Source: JADCGM01 sp943368345
Lineage (GTDB): Bacteria > Pseudomonadota > Alphaproteobacteria > Sphingomonadales > Sphingomonadaceae
NCBI GenBank assembly: GCA_943368345.1
Contig: CALRKY020000026.1
Location: 1-42,599, forward strand
DNA length: 42,599 bases
Direction: 5' to 3'
Part shown: piece after piece, positions 40,880 to 42,599 of the stretch
Layout of the letters: each line of letters opens with the position of its first letter
Numbering within the stretch: the first letter of the stretch is position 1
Notes under the pieces: generated by a model
What the model was told of the DNA's origin: nothing
Seen by the model: the letters and a program-made list of their open reading frames with translations, nothing else
Database searches by the model: none
Made by a program: the position numbers and the translations under genes

Positions 40880-42075
40880 AAACGCGCCGCCAACTGGGTT
40901 TGGTTGGCCAGTCGGATTTCCCGCACCAGACAATCGGCTCCGGCGCGCTTTAGCTCCCGGCACAGCAATTCGGCCTGACTGCGCTCACTGAAATGACCAA
41001 AAGCGAGACGGTGCAGTGGCTGACCACCTGAGCGCACCAGCATACTGTTGACCGGTTCATAAGCCCCGATCAGCGGGGCCAGCTTCCCGGTTCTGACCTG
41101 CGTCCAAGCCGCATCGCGCACTGTTTCCGAGGCAAAGGCTCCGAGCTGCACAACCCACCGGCCAGTGACCGGTGGTTCAATCGACGCCTTGATCGGATCG
41201 ACTGCAACCGTAATCGGCACAGGAGAGTCTGTTGGGGTGGGCTCGTCCAGTTGAACCGACCCGCTGGCCGTCACGTCCGGTTGCGGCTGTGGTTGTTCCG
41301 CCACTTCCTTCTGGTCCTCTGTCGGCTTGCCCAGCGCCAGTTCGACTGGGCGGCCGGTGTCGTCGGTCCGTGGACGAATCGCCAATATGCTGGCGGTCCT
41401 TACGGCCGGGTCGCTGTTCGCCGCCAAGGCCGTCCATTGCCGGATGCGCTCATCGACGGTGGCGGGATCGAGGTCCTGCGCCGCTACCACTCGCGCCCGG
41501 GCCCATTGTCCGTCGAGCGCCAGCGCCAGCGCCAGATTCTGCCGGACGCGCGCGGTGGCCGTGTCGGCACGCGCGGCGTCGGTCAACAGCGCAACACCGC
41601 GCGATGTCTCCCCTGCCAGCGCCAGCGCCAAACCAACGTCAGGATTCTCAACCGCCGTGCCGCGTGTTTCCAGGTCATCGAGCGCACCGGGCCGATCCCC
41701 GATGGCCAGCCTGGCCAACGCCCGCCCCAACCGCGCCTTCGGATCGACGGGATCCAATTCGAGCAAATCCCCGAAAGCCTGCTGCGCCGACAGAAGTCGC
41801 CCGCCCGACAGATAGGCCTGGGCCAACACCGAACGAGATGCCGGATTGCTCGGTGCCGACCGAACCGCAAGTTCGGCAAAGCTGGCCGATGCGGCAAAAT
41901 CCGAACGGGCAAGCGCCGCTTCCGCCTCCATCGCGAACACCGGTGGCGATGGCGGTTTTGATCGAACCGGCGGGGCAAGAATCGACCGAACAAAGCGGGT
42001 CTGCTGCTGGCAGCCAACCAAAGTCAGCGCCGCACAAACAGTGATCAGCAATCGGGGAAACGTCATTGGCCGCAT
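40876..42075 (-). CDS. TPR lipoprotein with C-terminal SPOR domain
   Basis: The 399-residue protein has a lipobox (LVGC) after MTFPRLLITVCAALT, so it is likely anchored in the outer membrane. TPR-like helices follow (about 50-215, SVLAQAYLSGGRLLSAQQAF and neighbours). A Pro/Gln/Thr-rich linker (about 245-300) leads to a SPOR domain (about 307-383, WVVQLGAFASETVRDAAWTQ), which binds denuded glycan at the septum. The start could be the ATG at 42066. It is divergent from a Sel1-type gene that also suits cell-envelope work. Confidence 0.85.
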   Translation of the reverse strand: MRPMTFPRLLITVCAALTLVGCQQQTRFVRSILAPPVRSKPPSPPVFAMEAEAALARSDFAASASFAELAVRSAPSNPASRSVLAQAYLSGGRLLSAQQAFGDLLELDPVDPKARLGRALARLAIGDRPGALDDLETRGTAVENPDVGLALALAGETSRGVALLTDAARADTATARVRQNLALALALDGQWARARVVAAQDLDPATVDERIRQWTALAANSDPAVRTASILAIRPRTDDTGRPVELALGKPTEDQKEVAEQPQPQPDVTASGSVQLDEPTPTDSPVPITVAVDPIKASIEPPVTGRWVVQLGAFASETVRDAAWTQVRTGKLAPLIGAYEPVNSMLVRSGGQPLHRLAFGHFSERSQAELLCRELKRAGADCLVREIRLANQTQLAARF

Positions 42076-42194
42076 GGCCCGACATTCTCCGCCCGCTGAT
42101 TCTGTACATTTCCCATTCTGCCGAGCATCAACGCCGCCCCTTGGACTCCCGAATGCGTCTACTTTTCCCTAGATAGGCTTAAGAAATTGTGCAT

Positions 42195-42211
42195 GCCGGA
42201 GTGGTTCCGGC
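42195..42211. other. 6-bp stem hairpin in the divergent intergenic region
   Basis: GCCGGA (42195-42200) pairs with TCCGGC (42206-42211) over a 5-nt loop, within 218 bp between the SPOR lipoprotein and Sel1 genes. It might be an operator or leader element. No promoter consensus is evident, and no other feature was found in this gap. Confidence 0.35.
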
Positions 42212-42293
42212 GAAATGCTTTGGGTGCGCCAAGGAATTGGATGCAAGCGCGGCAAATCTGTTATGACGAATATGTGACTCTGAAGGCGGATCG

Positions 42294-42599
42294 ATGAAGC
42301 GAGCGATATTTGCGTGCCTGATCGCGGTTGGATCGGTGGCGGGGGCCACGGTCAAGGACGGCGTGACCAAGTGGCAGGCGGGCGACGACAAGGGCGCGGT
42401 TGCTGAATGGCTGCCCTATGCGGCGCGCGGCGACACCGATGCCATGTTCAACCTCGGCCAGGCCTATAAGCTGGGGCGCGGCGTCGTGCTCAATGCCCGG
42501 GTGGCACAGGAATATTTCCGCCGGGCCGCGGACCGGGGCCACGCACCGGCCCAGGAGCGTCTGGGCCTGTCGCTGTTCAGTGACACGGCCACCCGTGCG
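42294..42599 (+). CDS. Sel1-repeat exported protein, N-terminus only
   Basis: 102 codons are open to the right edge. A signal peptide (MKRAIFACLIAVGSVAGA) precedes Sel1-type helices: GDTDAMFNLGQAYKLGRGV, then AQEYFRRAADRGHAPAQERL. Sel1 repeats make protein-protein contacts. A GAAGGCGGAT stretch precedes the ATG. The rest of the gene, perhaps with a SPOR domain as in relatives, is beyond the window. Confidence 0.8.
   Translation, partial: MKRAIFACLIAVGSVAGATVKDGVTKWQAGDDKGAVAEWLPYAARGDTDAMFNLGQAYKLGRGVVLNARVAQEYFRRAADRGHAPAQERLGLSLFSDTATRA

Noticed and set aside
1..42599. CRISPR array
   Set aside because: No regularly spaced identical repeats of 23-40 bp were seen, and no cas genes.

Overview
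The window is a GC-rich stretch of an alphaproteobacterial chromosome, most likely Sphingomonadales (sphingomonad-like). The clues are a fused ispDF gene, a pyruvate dehydrogenase E1-beta carrying its own lipoyl domain, the dusB-ntrB-ntrC-ntrY-ntrX-hfq-hflX order, an NtrX without the GAFTGA loop, and palindromic repeats of a kind I associate with sphingomonad genomes. Family names rest on motifs and remembered families; no search was run.

Region 1 (1-5761) is an accessory island next to the 3' end of a minus-strand tRNA-Ser(UGA). It holds a P4-type integrase beside the tRNA, then on the same strand a small unknown protein, an AlpA-like regulator, a zinc-knuckle HTH protein and a second tyrosine recombinase. 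Its left part is decayed: the tail of a CzcA-type efflux pump, a DUF3147-like gene start running off the edge, a probable hsdR fragment and about 680 bp with no convincing gene. No second copy of the tRNA 3' end was found, so the far island end probably lies left of the window.

Region 2 (5803-12624) is core plus-strand genes: a lytic transglycosylase overlapping rlpA, a D,D-carboxypeptidase, tmk and holB, then (minus) a beta carbonic anhydrase, then lipA and a RatA/COQ10-type gene. pncC (cinA C-terminal type) and ispDF lie on the minus strand at 12573-14230.

Region 3 (14305-23347) is the nitrogen-regulation cluster: dusB, ntrB, ntrC, ntrY and ntrX, followed by hfq and hflX, tightly packed with several 4-nt start/stop overlaps.

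Region 4 (23334-37069, all minus) reads from right to left: eno, ftsB, pdhA, pdhB, a GGDEF membrane protein, pdhC, a small membrane protein, lpd, metG, tatD, a PEP-mutase-like gene, a retropepsin-like protease and mazG. Three palindromic repeats are translated in frame inside the linkers of pdhB and pdhC, and a fourth lies between lpd and metG. Four GANTC (CcrM-type) sites sit just upstream of ftsB.

Region 5 (37258-42599) is envelope and small-protein genes: a YqjD-like / holin-like / DUF3618 trio, then cytochrome c, MlaC-like, gamma carbonic anhydrase and DUF4170 genes, a minus-strand TPR-SPOR lipoprotein, and the start of a Sel1-repeat gene cut by the right edge.
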